64,000 bases of DNA from positions 868,001 through 932,000 of the forward strand of contig NZ_KI650979.1 in NCBI RefSeq assembly GCF_000506985.1, read 5' to 3'. The notes under the pieces are model-generated. The model searched no databases and was not told the DNA's origin. It saw nothing but the letters and a program-made list of their open reading frames with translations. This DNA is from Advenella kashmirensis W13003 (GTDB lineage: Bacteria > Pseudomonadota > Gammaproteobacteria > Burkholderiales > Burkholderiaceae_B). Position 1 is the stretch's first letter; the number at the start of each line of letters is the position of its first letter. A program made the position numbers and the translations under genes. Of this stretch, positions 63,375-64,000 are shown piece by piece.

Positions 63375-63928
63375 CAGGCAGCTCCCTGTTCCTGCAGATC
63401 CATGTGTCCGCTTTCCAGATCAATATCCGTACGAAACAGAAACTCGCGCGGATAGGGGTTGCACCAGAGCTTGCCGCGGATTTCCAGGGAAAGCACGTTG
63501 TGGTGCTCAAGCGACGTGACTTCACTGACGCAGGCCACCTCCAGCGAGTCGGCCAGGATGCGTGGCTCGAAATGGATAATGGCGGTCTTGATGGAGGCCT
63601 CCATATCGACCCAGTCAATATCCGACATGCGCCGGCCGGCCAGCGCTTCGACGCCGAAATTGATGGTTGAACTGCGTACTTGCGGAAAGACGCTAAGGTC
63701 ATCGACCGTTTCGATATTGACCGTGTTCAGCACCCAGCGCAAATCACGCAGCACGGCATAACGCAAGGTGTCATAGCTGATCATGACGCTGTCGCGGCTT
63801 TCCTGTTTTTTTGCCGGTTCGTTGTCCGTCAGGCGATCCAGCAGCGCAGGCTGCAGGCGATCCTTGGCTGCACGTCGTTCGCGCATTCCAAAAGCCGTTC
63901 GTTTGCCTGATATCTCTTCTCTATCCAT
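63374..63928 (-). CDS. tssE: Type VI secretion baseplate subunit TssE
   Basis: 184-aa gp25-like protein of the T6SS baseplate. The C-terminal domain has VRSSTINFGVEALAGRRMSD, IIHFEPRILADSLEV and LSLEIRGKLWC, which match the gp25-like core. The N terminus has LQPALLDRLTDNEP, the usual TssE leader. ATG at 63928 was chosen; GTG at 63937 is in frame and possible. Upstream T6SS genes probably lie beyond the right edge. Confidence 0.92.
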   Translation of the reverse strand: MDREEISGKRTAFGMRERRAAKDRLQPALLDRLTDNEPAKKQESRDSVMISYDTLRYAVLRDLRWVLNTVNIETVDDLSVFPQVRSSTINFGVEALAGRRMSDIDWVDMEASIKTAIIHFEPRILADSLEVACVSEVTSLEHHNVLSLEIRGKLWCNPYPREFLFRTDIDLESGHMDLQEQGAA

Positions 63929-64000
63929 ATACGACACACCAGTTGCAACCAGGTTCTATGCCCCGGCTGTTCTTATATTTTCTACGCATACCGCCTGAGT

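Noticed and set aside
1-64000. CRISPR arrays and tRNA/rRNA genes
   Set aside because: No regularly spaced direct repeats, and no tRNA cloverleaf or rRNA-like sequence was recognised.

Overview
The window looks like a chromosomal segment of a betaproteobacterium in the Alcaligenaceae (Advenella-like). This is an inference from the gene repertoire: IclR-controlled oxidase/ABC operon, tannase-like esterase, GntP and FUSC transporters, T6SS genes. No rRNA or housekeeping marker is present to fix the taxonomy.

Positions 1-41,340 form a large, AT-richer surface-polysaccharide locus. At its right end lies an ABC-transporter capsule export set: kpsE-, kpsD-, kpsM- and kpsT-like genes on the minus strand and kpsS-like on the plus strand. 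These are followed by wecB/wecC, which make UDP-ManNAc and UDP-ManNAcA. From there to about 2.4 kb is an unusual set of biosynthesis and decoration genes. It includes two giant paralogous coiled-coil/multi-glycosyltransferase proteins (1591 and 1546 aa), one carrying an FkbM methyltransferase. It also includes three XcbB/CpsF- or Asp2-like alpha/beta hydrolases, two DUF6270 (SGNH-like) proteins, a GT-A glycosyltransferase and an AsnB-like enzyme without the amidotransferase cysteine. Two further ATP-grasp proteins are present: a TPR + TupA-like ligase, and a double ATP-grasp fused to acylphosphatase. Two GT-B proteins, a coiled-coil protein and manC complete the set. A small beta-rich module (signature F-A-F-Y-L-L ... 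Y/W ... F) recurs at either end of six of these proteins. A csu/papD-type fimbrial chaperone sits at the left edge. Decayed IS66 and IS3 transposases lie at 23.8-26.9 kb. The genes suggest a ManNAcA-containing exported capsule decorated by ATP-dependent amide ligation and acyl transfer or hydrolysis. That chemistry is inference.

Positions 41,348-60,700 are GC-richer, ordinary metabolic and transport DNA. They hold a FUSC exporter, a GntP permease, a tannase/MHETase-family lipoprotein and an eight-gene minus-strand operon. The operon encodes a Pot-like ABC importer plus a three-subunit opine/hydroxyproline-dehydrogenase-like flavoenzyme, and is divergent from an IclR regulator. After it come a PuuB-like oxidase, a GyrI-like protein, a Pmp3 peptide, a DUF924 protein and an emrAB-type efflux pair with a clear promoter and terminator.

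Positions 60,757-63,928 hold the end of a type VI secretion cluster: tssE, tssF and a DUF3540 gene.
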